DNA from: Oligoflexus sp.
GTDB lineage: Bacteria; Bdellovibrionota_B; Oligoflexia; Oligoflexales; Oligoflexaceae
Direction of reading: 5' to 3'
DNA length: 64,000 nt
Assembly: GCF_035712445.1 (NCBI RefSeq)
Contig: NZ_DASTAT010000099.1
Coordinates: forward strand, 1 to 64,000
Position 1 is the first letter of the stretch; each line of letters starts with the position of its first letter. Under the pieces are notes generated by a model. That model made no database searches. It was not told the DNA's origin and saw only the letters and a program-made list of their open reading frames with translations. A program made the translations under genes and the position numbers. Positions 42,878 through 51,858 of this stretch are shown one piece after another.

Positions 42878-44863
42878 TTGGCAGCTTTACAATCCATACT
42901 ATCCAAAGCCTTGGACTATGCCACCGACCATCCGGGGCTGAGTCAAGAGGATATTAAAAAAATCCGCATGACCCACGTCGCCTGCGGTGTGCAGTCGGTG
43001 AACCTGATCACCTTGACGTTCATCCTTCTCGCTTTTAATATCTATTCCTTCTTCCCCTGGCTTTTCCTGGAACTCCTGGGCCTCATAGCCTGTTTGCACC
43101 TCGAAAAAAAGGGCCGATTCACGCTGGCCAAAACTGTCTTCTATGTCCCCATACTCCTCGCCGTGGCCGTCGCCTGCGCAGGTTTTGATGAAAAACTCCC
43201 GGTCATCGTTTATGGATTTCCACTCACCATCGCCCCGTTCCTGCTTTACGGCCGAAAGGAAACCAAGGTCATGTACCCGCTCGTTTTCGCGAGCGTCATA
43301 CTCCTGGTGGCGGGTAACTTTGCTGCGGGCTTTCTGGATCCGATTTTTCCGATGTTCAGTCTTGCCGTCCTCCCGACGTTGACGGCCATTATCTTCAGCA
43401 TGGCCCTGATCCTGACCGTGATGATCGTCCGCGGTTTTTTCGAAGAGAGTTACCGGGCCGAGCAAAAATACATTGAAGCGGCCAATACCATCTCGGAACA
43501 AAAGGAGCGCCTGCAGACCGTCTTCGATATCGTCGAGGAAATCATTCTGGTCGTCGGCGAAGGCGGCCGGATTCAGGAGGGCTTTTCCAAGTTCACGCGC
43601 TCGGTCATTCAAAGGCCCGAAGGCGATATCATCGGGCAGAATGCTTTCGACCTTCTGATCTCATCAGCCCACCATGATAGGGACGAGGTGGATCAGTGCC
43701 GCTCGGCCCTTGAAATGGCGCTCGGAGCCGCGGAAATCCAGTGGTTCGTGAATCAGGATAAGATCCTGCGGGAGCTGGAATTCACCTTCGCCGGTCAGCG
43801 CAAGGTCCTGGTCCTGAACTGGCAGCCCATCATCCGCAACGGCATCATCACCAACCTGCTTCTGATGGCCCGTGATATTACCCTGAGCCGACTGCATGAT
43901 CGCATCAAGAGCGAGCAGCAGGAAAGGACCCAGGCCCTGATTGGAATCGTAGCCGCCATCATGAAAAGCAGTCGTCAGGCCGTCGAAGGTTTTCTGGTCA
44001 AATCCCAGCAAAAGCTCCAGGCTGTGGATGCGCACAACACGCAATCCGTCTTCTTTGAGCTGCACACCCTGAAAGGGGTCGCGCGTTCGCTTGGTCTGCA
44101 GGAAATCGCCAATCGCATCCACATCATGGAATCCTCGATCCGCGGCATGAAGGCCGCGGAACTCGGCAGCAAGTTAACAGCTCTGCGCGATTATATCGAA
44201 AGCAACCTGCAGATGGTGCGGGACATCGCCGGATCGCAGACCTCGTCCTATCCGATCGCTTTTCAGAATCTTTACGATGTGGCGAGTCACACCCGCCTCA
44301 ACCTTTATTCGCTCCTGGAGAAGCACCAGATCGCGCTGGACTATTTTCGCGTGGATGATGCTGTCCTCGGCTGGAATTCAGCGGCTTTGGAAGTGATCCA
44401 TGAGGCTTTGCTGCATGCGATCACCAATACCATAGATCATGGCTTCGTCTTTCCACGCCTGCGCCAGCAGCTGACGGCTCCCAAAGTCCAGCTGGATCTC
44501 AAGGCCTGGCACGAGGATTTTGATACGGTGATCGAGCTGAGTGACAACGGCAATGGCATCGACGACAGGGCGCTTCAGGCCCTGGCCAAACGCTATGACT
44601 TTGATCTTGCGCGGTTTGAAAATCCGCTCGATCTGCTCTTTGAACCGGGCGTCAGCAGCACGACGGAAGTATCCCTGACCAGCGGCCGCGGAGTCGGCAC
44701 AGCCGCTGTGCGGGACGCGGCCACGCGTTTGAAAGGCAAGGCCTCGCTCAGGCGGAATCCTGAACGCGGTCTGACGCTGCGCCTGACGCTGCCGCGTGAA
44801 ACCAGCCTCTATTCCACGCACACGCTGCAGATTCGCGGTCATAAAAGCAGTGATGCTGTTTAA
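42878..44863 (+). CDS. Membrane CheA-like kinase (multi-TM-PAS-like-HPt-HATPase)
   Basis: A 661-residue protein. Residues 35-190 hold about five or six transmembrane helices with no large periplasmic loop. A coiled coil and PAS-like domain (about 210-335, VFDIVEEIILVVGEGGRIQEGF) follow, then an HPt domain with FELHTLKGVARSLGL (His396) and a CheA-type ATPase with HAITNTIDHGF, SDNGNGID and SGRGVG. HisKA, CheW and receiver domains are absent. It starts at TTG, chosen because AGGAGG lies six bases upstream. It shares its cytosolic core with the kinases at 12818 and 49657. Its stop overlaps the convergent decarboxylase stop by four bases. The sensor part may detect a membrane-soluble or intramembrane signal. 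Confidence 0.85.
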   Translation: MAALQSILSKALDYATDHPGLSQEDIKKIRMTHVACGVQSVNLITLTFILLAFNIYSFFPWLFLELLGLIACLHLEKKGRFTLAKTVFYVPILLAVAVACAGFDEKLPVIVYGFPLTIAPFLLYGRKETKVMYPLVFASVILLVAGNFAAGFLDPIFPMFSLAVLPTLTAIIFSMALILTVMIVRGFFEESYRAEQKYIEAANTISEQKERLQTVFDIVEEIILVVGEGGRIQEGFSKFTRSVIQRPEGDIIGQNAFDLLISSAHHDRDEVDQCRSALEMALGAAEIQWFVNQDKILRELEFTFAGQRKVLVLNWQPIIRNGIITNLLLMARDITLSRLHDRIKSEQQERTQALIGIVAAIMKSSRQAVEGFLVKSQQKLQAVDAHNTQSVFFELHTLKGVARSLGLQEIANRIHIMESSIRGMKAAELGSKLTALRDYIESNLQMVRDIAGSQTSSYPIAFQNLYDVASHTRLNLYSLLEKHQIALDYFRVDDAVLGWNSAALEVIHEALLHAITNTIDHGFVFPRLRQQLTAPKVQLDLKAWHEDFDTVIELSDNGNGIDDRALQALAKRYDFDLARFENPLDLLFEPGVSSTTEVSLTSGRGVGTAAVRDAATRLKGKASLRRNPERGLTLRLTLPRETSLYSTHTLQIRGHKSSDAV

Positions 44864-46278
44864 GACCGAATGGCCTCCAGCAGTTCGCGCAGATGCGCGA
44901 GGCGCGTCGTTGGATTGATGAGGGTCGTTCGCAGATAAAGCCGTCCCCTCAGCCTTGTCTGGACCAAATAGAAACGTCCGCTGGCGATCAGGCGGCTTCG
45001 AATCTCTTCCTGCAGCCTGTCGCTGTCCTCATCACCCGCCTTGCCTTTATAACGAAAGCAGACGATGTTCGCGTCGGGCAGGACGGCAAGTTCAAAGTCG
45101 GGAGCGTCACGGATCAGCTGGGCGAAGTCCTTGGCCAGCTGTCCCATGGAAGCGATATAGTCGGCGAAAAAGGACTCGCCATAGCTGGCAAGGCTTGCAT
45201 AGAGCACGAAGCCCATCATGTTCTTCGTGCATTCCAAAGTCCTGAGGCCCAGGTCATACCAGTTATCACGCGCCGTATGCGCATCCCCGAAAAGATAGGA
45301 GGCACTCTGCGCGAAACTTTCATAGGAATGCTTGCCTTGCCGGAACATAACCGCCGTGATCAGGGCCGGCGTCAACAGCATTTTATGCGCGTCCCAGACG
45401 ACCGAATCCGCGCGTTCGATACCCTTCAGCTTGTCTTTCCAGGCCGGAGCCAAAACAAACGAAGCTCCATGCGCACCATCCACATGAAACCAAAGTTCAT
45501 GTCTTGCCGCAAAGTCGGCGATCGCATCCAAGGGATCCATGGCCCCGGTAGCTGTGGAGCAGGCGCTGCCGACCACGGCGATCACCCGGCGTCCCTGCCT
45601 CGCCGCTCGCTGCAGGCCATCTTCAAGACGATCCGCGCGCATGCGAAAGTGCTCGTCACTCGGAATCAGGATAACGCCCTCTTCACCCCAGCCCATGATC
45701 TGGGCGGAGCGTTTGATGCAATAGTGAGCCTGATCGGAAACCAGAACAGCCAGAGGCGGTGCCGAACCCTGTCCCTCACGCCACACATCAAAGCCTGCCT
45801 TGGCCTGCCGTGCGGCGAGAAGCGCAGTCAGATTACCGGCAGAGCCTCCGGAGGTGAGCACACCATCGGCGTCCTCGCCATAACCAAGGTGGCGAGCCAT
45901 CCACAGCAGGGCACGCCGCTCCATGGCTGTGGCCACCATACCCATCTCATAGACGGCGGAACCATTATTGAGGAGCGAGGATAATAGAGAAAAAAGCCCC
46001 GTCAGGGGCAAAGGCGAAGTAACCTGATGACCCACATAATGCGGGTGATGCAGATGATTCGATCCGGCGACGACCTCACGCATCAATTCCTGAGGATCCC
46101 GCGGCTTTTCAAAATCAGACGACCAGCGCTTCAGCATCGCGTCGGGTGGAACCCAGGGAAGCACAGGGCCGGCCGTCCTGGGATCCCCAACTTTTTGTAG
46201 GTAATCAGTGAGCAGATCGACAGCCGCGTGCGCATGACGTCGAAAATTTTCCGAATCCCAGGCGTCAGATGTTTGCAA
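44860..46278 (-). CDS. PLP-dependent group II decarboxylase (glutamate/diaminobutyrate decarboxylase-like)
   Basis: A 472-residue cytosolic enzyme of the pyridoxal-phosphate fold I decarboxylases. Visible marks are HHPHYVGHQVTSPLPLTGL, GVLTSGGSAGNLTALLAAR, VSDQAHYCIKRSAQIMGW, ELWFHVDGAHGASFVLAP, and SVVWDAHKMLLTP with cofactor Lys299. It may act on glutamate, aspartate, diaminobutyrate or an aromatic acid. The sequence does not settle which. The ORF continues to 46440 but lacks a better start. TTG at 46278 with AGGAG six bases upstream is my choice. A Fur-like box lies upstream at 46401-46415, hinting at iron-related use, as for decarboxylases in siderophore synthesis, though no siderophore synthase is nearby. 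Confidence 0.85.
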   Translation of the reverse strand: MQTSDAWDSENFRRHAHAAVDLLTDYLQKVGDPRTAGPVLPWVPPDAMLKRWSSDFEKPRDPQELMREVVAGSNHLHHPHYVGHQVTSPLPLTGLFSLLSSLLNNGSAVYEMGMVATAMERRALLWMARHLGYGEDADGVLTSGGSAGNLTALLAARQAKAGFDVWREGQGSAPPLAVLVSDQAHYCIKRSAQIMGWGEEGVILIPSDEHFRMRADRLEDGLQRAARQGRRVIAVVGSACSTATGAMDPLDAIADFAARHELWFHVDGAHGASFVLAPAWKDKLKGIERADSVVWDAHKMLLTPALITAVMFRQGKHSYESFAQSASYLFGDAHTARDNWYDLGLRTLECTKNMMGFVLYASLASYGESFFADYIASMGQLAKDFAQLIRDAPDFELAVLPDANIVCFRYKGKAGDEDSDRLQEEIRSRLIASGRFYLVQTRLRGRLYLRTTLINPTTRLAHLRELLEAIRS

Positions 46279-46400
46279 AGTGTTCTCCTGGATCGTGGTG
46301 CTTGACTTGAAGCCTTCTACAAAGATCCAGGAACCAAGGGAAGAAAAAACGTCAGGCATGGGAACAGGCTGGGAAGCGCACCCCTCCTGCATTTTAACTT

Positions 46401-46415
46401 TGAAAATGATTCTCA
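46401..46415. promoter_or_regulatory. Fur-box-like iron-regulatory site
   Basis: TGAAAATGATTCTCA matches the classical Fur 7-1-7 inverted repeat (TGATAAT-N-ATTATCA) at 12 of 14 arm positions. It lies in the divergent region, 43 bases before the ATG of the delta-60 lipoprotein and 123 bases before the chosen decarboxylase start, so one or both promoters may be repressed when iron is plentiful. No fur gene is seen in the window. Confidence 0.55.
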
Positions 46416-46457
46416 ACTTCGCTATCATTACCCCGGACAACTGAGGAGAACTGGAAA

Positions 46458-47822
46458 ATGATCAAGAATTTTGGTGCTTTTAGCTGTGCAGTGGCCATGG
46501 GCCTTCTCACAGGCTGCGGTGGTGATAGCGACTCGAATGACACGACAGCGGCCACTCCTGCCGAGCCAACCCAGAAGGTTTTGGCGGTTTCCGCAAGCGG
46601 CCATGATCGGCTCTTCGGCGTCGCGTTTGACAGCCAAGGCAACTTCTATGCGACGGGCTCCGTGGCGGATTCGACGGAAACCACCGCGGATTCAAAAATG
46701 CTCGTCGCCAAATTCAAAGCCGATGGTGAACTCGATACCGGCTTTGGAACCAATGGTTACGCCATTCACAATGCGATCGTCGGTGCGGGCGGTGAAGTGG
46801 CTCGCAGTATTCTTTTGCAGGATACGGGCAAGATCGTTATTGCCGGAACGGTGGAACACGCTGGGGCCCAGGATGCCCGTGACCGCGATATCGCCCTTCT
46901 GCGTCTGAACGCAGATGGATCCTTGGACAGCAGCTTTGGAACGAATGGAGTTGTGACCCTCGATCTGAGCGAAGGTGAAGTCAGTGGAACGAGTTTCGTG
47001 GCCGACAGTCTGGGTGGTTTGACTGCCGATAGCAGCGGTCGCCTTGTGGTTCATGCCTCGAAGAAACGTGATGGGGCCACCGATACGGATTTTGTACTGC
47101 TGCGCCTGAGCGCCGACGGTGTGCTCGATACGAGCTTCGGCACCGCGGGTCAAACCTCTCTTGATATCCGAAATCTCAGTGCGACGCCGAAGCCTGCTTT
47201 GATTTTGCCGAATGGTCAAATCCTGGGAACGGGTTACATGCGGGATGGCAGCGTCGTGGTTCCTGTCATCTACCGCACCGATGCCAATGGTCAGCTTGAT
47301 ACCAGCTACGGCGTCAACGGCATCTACAGCGAAGCCGTTCTGAGTGCCGTCACGGAAGTTTACTCGGCGGCTCTGCAGGGTGACGCCATTGTCACGGTCG
47401 GTTATGGTCGCAATAATGAGCAGGAAAATCTTGATTTCCTTTCACTGCGCATCAAAGCCGATGGAACCCGTGATACGGCCTTCGGCGGCAACGGCTATGT
47501 GCGCGTGGATGCAGCAGGCTTCAATGATAACGGCCGTAACATGACAGCGCTTCCGGATGGCCGCATGCTGCTGGTCGGTGGTGGCCGCACGGCGGAGCAG
47601 GCTGTCGACGGCATGGTCGCTGTTCTGGGCGTCGATGGTTCCGTGGATGAAGGCTTTGCCGAAAAAGGCACCAAACTTTTTGATTTCGGCGGATCTGCGG
47701 ATTTCCTTTGGGGCGCGGCCGTATCCCCAACCGGCGATAAGGCTGTGGTCGTCGGGCTGAAAGGTGCAGGAGCCGAGGGCGGCAATGATGATGCCGCTCT
47801 CGTGCTGATTCCTTTGAAGTAA
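46458..47822 (+). CDS. Delta-60 repeat lipoprotein
   Basis: A 454-residue lipoprotein (signal ends LLTGC, followed by GGDSDSND). The mature part is built of about six beta-propeller-like delta-60 repeats with the pattern ADG-x-LD-x-x-FGTNG, as in NADGSLDSSFGTNGVV, SADGVLDTSFGTAGQT and KADGTRDTAFGGNGYV. Many Gly/Asp residues suggest calcium or a rigid propeller. Such proteins are exported and of unknown role. ATG follows GAGGAGAACTGG. It is transcribed away from the decarboxylase across a Fur-like box, so iron control is possible. Confidence 0.85.
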   Translation: MIKNFGAFSCAVAMGLLTGCGGDSDSNDTTAATPAEPTQKVLAVSASGHDRLFGVAFDSQGNFYATGSVADSTETTADSKMLVAKFKADGELDTGFGTNGYAIHNAIVGAGGEVARSILLQDTGKIVIAGTVEHAGAQDARDRDIALLRLNADGSLDSSFGTNGVVTLDLSEGEVSGTSFVADSLGGLTADSSGRLVVHASKKRDGATDTDFVLLRLSADGVLDTSFGTAGQTSLDIRNLSATPKPALILPNGQILGTGYMRDGSVVVPVIYRTDANGQLDTSYGVNGIYSEAVLSAVTEVYSAALQGDAIVTVGYGRNNEQENLDFLSLRIKADGTRDTAFGGNGYVRVDAAGFNDNGRNMTALPDGRMLLVGGGRTAEQAVDGMVAVLGVDGSVDEGFAEKGTKLFDFGGSADFLWGAAVSPTGDKAVVVGLKGAGAEGGNDDAALVLIPLK

Positions 47823-48091
47823 GACGCTGCGCTTACCGGGCTGGCATCGGCGGCAGCTGACTGATGATGAACTCATTCAGAAGCCACGATGCCTTCGTTC
47901 TCGCCAGGCATGCGACGCGCAAATGCCATAGAACCAAGCCCCTGTATAAATATGTACTTACCCCTGATCGCCAGGCCTTCCTGCCCTCACCCCCCTCACA
48001 ACCCAGCAACGCGAAAAGACACTTGCTTTTCCATTCGGCCTTCGAAGATGATATGCATAACCAAAATACCTAATTTTCATCCGAGGCCAGC

Positions 48092-48844
48092 ATGCGCGTA
48101 CTCCTTCTATCGCTTTTGCTTTGTTCCGAAGCACTCTTTGCCCAGAAAAAGCCGCGCTACACGATCGCGGTCGAGAATCAGAACTACATGCCCTACTTCC
48201 GGGTCGACGGGAACGAGTACCTGGGTTTTGCCCGCGAGCTGTTCGACCTCTTCGCGGCCGATGCCGGCATTGAATTCGAATACGTCCCAAATCCCATCCA
48301 CCGCATTTACGCCAACTATTTCGACAAGAAGAGCACTCTGGATTTCAAATTCCCGGATCGCCCGGAATGGGCCTCAGACCTTCGGAAAGGCCGGACGCTC
48401 CACTATACGGACGATATCGTCGAGTTCACCGATGGCGTGATGGTAAGACCCAAAAACCTTGGCAAAGGACTCAAAGGCCTGACCAAACTCGGCATGATAG
48501 CTGGCTTCACGCCCTTTCAATATGCGCAGTATATCAAGTCCGAGAAAAATCCTGCCGGTACGATCACGCTGGTCCCCAATACTTCCCTCTCGGCGCTCTT
48601 CGCCCAGCTGGAGGCTGAAAATCGCATCGATGGCGTCTTCATCAACCTGGCGGTTGCCAAATACTCCCTGGTCAACGATCAGAAGAAGGTTGATCTGGCG
48701 GTTTTCGACAAAGAACTTCCACACGACACCTCAAGCTATCAGCTTTCCACCACAAAACACCCGGATATCGTTAACAAGTTCAATGAATTTATGAAAAAGA
48801 AGAAGTCCGAAGTGGCCGTTCTCAAGCAAAAATGGGGATTGTAA
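48092..48844 (+). CDS. Periplasmic solute-binding protein family 3-like, copy A
   Basis: A 250-residue exported protein (signal cleaved near LFA) with the two-lobed type of the SBP_bac_3 family: YTIAVENQNYMPYFRVDGNEYLGFARELFDLFA, then TLDFKFPDRPEW, and DGVFINLAVAKYSL near the hinge return. It shares the motif TLDFKFPD and the overall layout with copy B at 51859. No ABC permease or ATPase gene accompanies it. The next gene starts three bases after its stop, so it is co-transcribed with the Tsx-like channel. I infer a sensing rather than a transport role. Confidence 0.8.
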   Translation: MRVLLLSLLLCSEALFAQKKPRYTIAVENQNYMPYFRVDGNEYLGFARELFDLFAADAGIEFEYVPNPIHRIYANYFDKKSTLDFKFPDRPEWASDLRKGRTLHYTDDIVEFTDGVMVRPKNLGKGLKGLTKLGMIAGFTPFQYAQYIKSEKNPAGTITLVPNTSLSALFAQLEAENRIDGVFINLAVAKYSLVNDQKKVDLAVFDKELPHDTSSYQLSTTKHPDIVNKFNEFMKKKKSEVAVLKQKWGL

Positions 48845-48847
48845 TTC

Positions 48848-49603
48848 ATGCAAAAGCTAAGTTGTCTGATCGGTGCAGTGACCCTGGTGTGTGGCGCGGA
48901 ATCCATGGCTTTCGATTGGGGGGCCACGCGGCTCGTCTATCTGCGGGGCGATGGCTACGAAAGCCCTAAAACGACCCGCTTTGAAGACGGCAAAGTGATT
49001 GTTGACGAGGCCGAGAAGAATGAGGCCGACATCGTAACCTTCGAGCATGTGAACGGCACGAAGTGGGGCGATACCTTCTTCTTCCTGGATGCCACCAATT
49101 CGTCGACGCTGCGCGACGACCCCTATTTTGAATTCAATCCGCGCATCAGTTCCAAAAAGAACCTGGACATGGACTACGGTTCGGTCGTCGATGATGTCCT
49201 GGTTACGCTCCAGTACAATGCCGGGAAGAATGCCAACCCCGTTTACCTTTATGGTTTGGCGGTGGATTGGAAAGTGCCGGCCTTTGACTTTGTGCAAACC
49301 CACTTCTATCTGCGTGATGATCGGGCCATCGAAGGCACTTCGAGCCAGCTGACCGTGGTCTGGTCCTCGAAGTTCCAGGCCGGCCTGAATCTCGAATTTT
49401 CCGGGTTCCTTGATTACGCCACCCAGGAAGGCAAGGAGGCCACAGGCATCTCGGTCGCCAACCTCTTGGCCCAGCCCGCTCTTTACGCCTTGGTCACGGA
49501 CAGCTTTGCCGTAGGGCTTGAGTATCAGTACTGGTCGAATAAATATGGTATGGAAGATCTGCAGGATAGCGTTCCTCAGCTGGCCATTCGCCTGAATCTT
49601 TAA
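48848..49603 (+). CDS. Tsx-like nucleoside-specific outer-membrane channel
   Basis: A 251-residue outer-membrane protein with a signal peptide (cleaved near SMA). The Tsx-type segment VTFEHVNGTKWGDTFFFLDATN and the following FEFNPRISSKKNLDMDYG match the nucleoside-channel family, and the remaining beta strands end with VPQLAIRLNL, a terminal pattern typical of barrels. It should admit nucleosides or similar small molecules. It lies between a binding-protein gene (three-base gap) and a kinase gene (53-base gap), an unusual setting for Tsx. Confidence 0.8.
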   Translation: MQKLSCLIGAVTLVCGAESMAFDWGATRLVYLRGDGYESPKTTRFEDGKVIVDEAEKNEADIVTFEHVNGTKWGDTFFFLDATNSSTLRDDPYFEFNPRISSKKNLDMDYGSVVDDVLVTLQYNAGKNANPVYLYGLAVDWKVPAFDFVQTHFYLRDDRAIEGTSSQLTVVWSSKFQAGLNLEFSGFLDYATQEGKEATGISVANLLAQPALYALVTDSFAVGLEYQYWSNKYGMEDLQDSVPQLAIRLNL

Positions 49604-49656
49604 TCGCGATCCGATCGGCTCGGAGGTCCTTGATTCAGCTTTTAGGAAGGGTGATT

Positions 49657-51813
49657 ATGAAATTGACCTACAAGGTCCTGGTTCTCCTCATTGTGTCCAT
49701 CGTGGGTACGTTTTCCATCACCACCGCCATCGAGCTGAGTAAACTGGAAAAGGACTTTTCCGAGCAGAATTCCACAGCTCACAAGATCATTCTCACCAAT
49801 CTCGTCAGCAACCTGGCAGGCGCCATGTTCAACATTGATACGCCCCGTATCAATGCGCAGGTCACCTCGTCCTTCGAGTTCGGCAATATCGCCTCGATCC
49901 TCTTGATCGACGATCGGGGCAAGATTACCGCCTACTATACCCAGGATCCCCGGGATAATGGCCCCGTGAAAGCCAGTGATGCCGCCTATGCCGCCTGGTC
50001 GGAAGAGGTTCTGGACACCTTTCGCAAGCCCTCACTTCCCTATAATTCCCTGACCTCCAGCCTCGTTCAGGATCTTGGGATCCTGAGTCCGGGCATCCAG
50101 CGCTACAAGGCTACGCTCTGGTATAACGATGGCGATAATCAAACCTTCGTCGGCCATGTGCTTTTCGATTTTTCCGTCCGTCAGGTGGCGGCCAAAGTCC
50201 GCACGGCGGCGATCACCAAAATTATATCCGCGACGATCATGGCCACGATCCTTCTTTTTGTGATCTTCTTCTTCCTCAGGATTTCGGTCCTGACCCGCGT
50301 GGAATGGCTGAAGTCCGCGGCCAACCGGATCCGGCAAAGGGATTTCACGGCCCGCACGGCGCTTAAAGGCAGCGATGAAATCGCTGTGCTCGGCAACACC
50401 TTCCAATCCATGTCGGATGAAATCCAGAGCTATCAGATGGATCTGGAGAACAAGGTCAAGGACCGGACGCGGGAACTCCAGGAAAGCCGTGACAAGATCA
50501 AAGTGGTCTTCGATACGATCGACCAGGGCATCCTGAGCTTTGATGGGAGCTTTAAGGTCGATAGCGAATACTCCATAAAATCGCTGGAAATCCTGGGAGT
50601 CAGCGGCGAGGACTTGCTGCAGAAGGGCCTGAGGGCCTGTCTTTTGGATAGGATCCAAATGACCGAAGACCGTCGTGATCAGATGCTGGCTGCGATCAAC
50701 TCCATCATAGGCGACGATGAAATCGCTTTGATCGGCAACCTCCCTCATTTGCCGCGCGAGGGCAGTATTCAAGATAGCAGCGGATCCAGCCGCTTCTTCC
50801 GCTTCGCCTGGTATCCCATCGTGAACAAGGAAGATGACAGCATCGCAGCTCTGCTCGTCAGCATCACGGACTTGACCAAGGAAAAGCAGGAGGAAGAGCA
50901 TAAGCGCCAGCTCTCGATCCGCAATCAACAGCTCATTGCCCTGGTGGCCTCTGCGCAGAATCACGGCATGGGCAGCATCGGCAATTTCCTGAATCAAGGC
51001 CCGCGCATCATTAAGGACATTCAGCAGAACTGGGACAAGCCTGATACCCTCCTTCATCTGCACACGATCAAAGGGGAGGCCCGATCCCTCGACTTCAATG
51101 ATCTGGCCGCCTCGGTCCATGACTCGGAAACGGCCGTGAAGCAGAAGGTGAAAGCCAGCATCATGGAGCAGCTGCAGACGACTTTGCAGATCTTTCAAAG
51201 CTACATCTCCATCTTTGAACAGACCTTCAACAATCAAAAGCGTGCGCAGAGCACCTTCGTGCAAGCCGCCAGCCGGCTGCATCAAAACCTCAGGGAGCGC
51301 CTGGCCCAGGAGGGCCTTACCCTGGAACGCTTTGAGATCCTCGATCACTATGGAAACTGGGATGAGCAGCTCGTCGAGCAGGTGATCGCCCCTTGCCTCG
51401 TGCATGCCGTCACCAATAGCCTTGATCACGGCTTTTTGCTGCCAGAGAAAAAACACGGGGAAAAGCGTCCTATCATCCTCTCGCTGCGATCCAGGCCGAC
51501 GGAGTTCGGCTTTGCCGTGGAGATCAGCGATCAGGGCTATGGCATCGACGAGGATGCGGTGCTGAGCAAAGCCAAGGAATTGGGAATTGACACGAAGGCG
51601 TTTCGCGCCGACGAGATCATCTTCATGCCTGAGTTCAGCACGGCCGAACAGCTGACGATCAGCTCCGGTCGCGGCATCGGCATGGCCGCCATCAAGAAGC
51701 TCGTCGAGCATCATGAAGGACGGATTCATTTGCAGAGCAGGTTCAAACAGGGAACGACGCTGACGCTGGAGTTCCCGAAGGCCCAGAAGCGCCAGTTGTC
51801 CAAGGCCGGTTGA
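49657..51813 (+). CDS. HAMP-PAS-HPt-HATPase CheA-like membrane kinase
   Basis: A 718-residue kinase. TM1 is about residues 7-24, a periplasmic sensor of about 160 residues follows, TM2 is about 186-208, then a HAMP linker (209-260) and coiled coil, a PAS-like domain (VVFDTIDQGILSFDGSFK, 280-408), an HPt domain with HLHTIKGEARSLDF (His469) and a CheA-type ATPase: HAVTNSLDHGF, SDQGYGID and SGRGIGM. No HisKA, CheW or receiver is present. The frame starts at a TTG (49630), but AGGAAGGG before the ATG at 49657 is the better start. It is flanked in one transcription unit by two solute-binding proteins and a Tsx-like channel, which may feed its periplasmic sensor. Confidence 0.85.
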   Translation: MKLTYKVLVLLIVSIVGTFSITTAIELSKLEKDFSEQNSTAHKIILTNLVSNLAGAMFNIDTPRINAQVTSSFEFGNIASILLIDDRGKITAYYTQDPRDNGPVKASDAAYAAWSEEVLDTFRKPSLPYNSLTSSLVQDLGILSPGIQRYKATLWYNDGDNQTFVGHVLFDFSVRQVAAKVRTAAITKIISATIMATILLFVIFFFLRISVLTRVEWLKSAANRIRQRDFTARTALKGSDEIAVLGNTFQSMSDEIQSYQMDLENKVKDRTRELQESRDKIKVVFDTIDQGILSFDGSFKVDSEYSIKSLEILGVSGEDLLQKGLRACLLDRIQMTEDRRDQMLAAINSIIGDDEIALIGNLPHLPREGSIQDSSGSSRFFRFAWYPIVNKEDDSIAALLVSITDLTKEKQEEEHKRQLSIRNQQLIALVASAQNHGMGSIGNFLNQGPRIIKDIQQNWDKPDTLLHLHTIKGEARSLDFNDLAASVHDSETAVKQKVKASIMEQLQTTLQIFQSYISIFEQTFNNQKRAQSTFVQAASRLHQNLRERLAQEGLTLERFEILDHYGNWDEQLVEQVIAPCLVHAVTNSLDHGFLLPEKKHGEKRPIILSLRSRPTEFGFAVEISDQGYGIDEDAVLSKAKELGIDTKAFRADEIIFMPEFSTAEQLTISSGRGIGMAAIKKLVEHHEGRIHLQSRFKQGTTLTLEFPKAQKRQLSKAG

Positions 51814-51858
51814 GCGGTCCTGGTCGTTTCATATAACGCTCTCGCCGAGGAATCCACT

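Noticed and set aside
47823..48091. Possible small minus-strand gene or gene remnant downstream of the delta-60 gene
   Set aside because: A short frame ending near 47835 reads plausibly (…WLLNEFIISQLPPMPAR), but it has no start codon with a ribosome site and no recognisable domain. Support is too thin.
50032..51729. 565-codon open frame antisense to the HAMP/PAS/HPt kinase
   Set aside because: The plus-strand protein has clear HPt and ATPase motifs. The antisense product is compositionally odd and has no recognisable fold.
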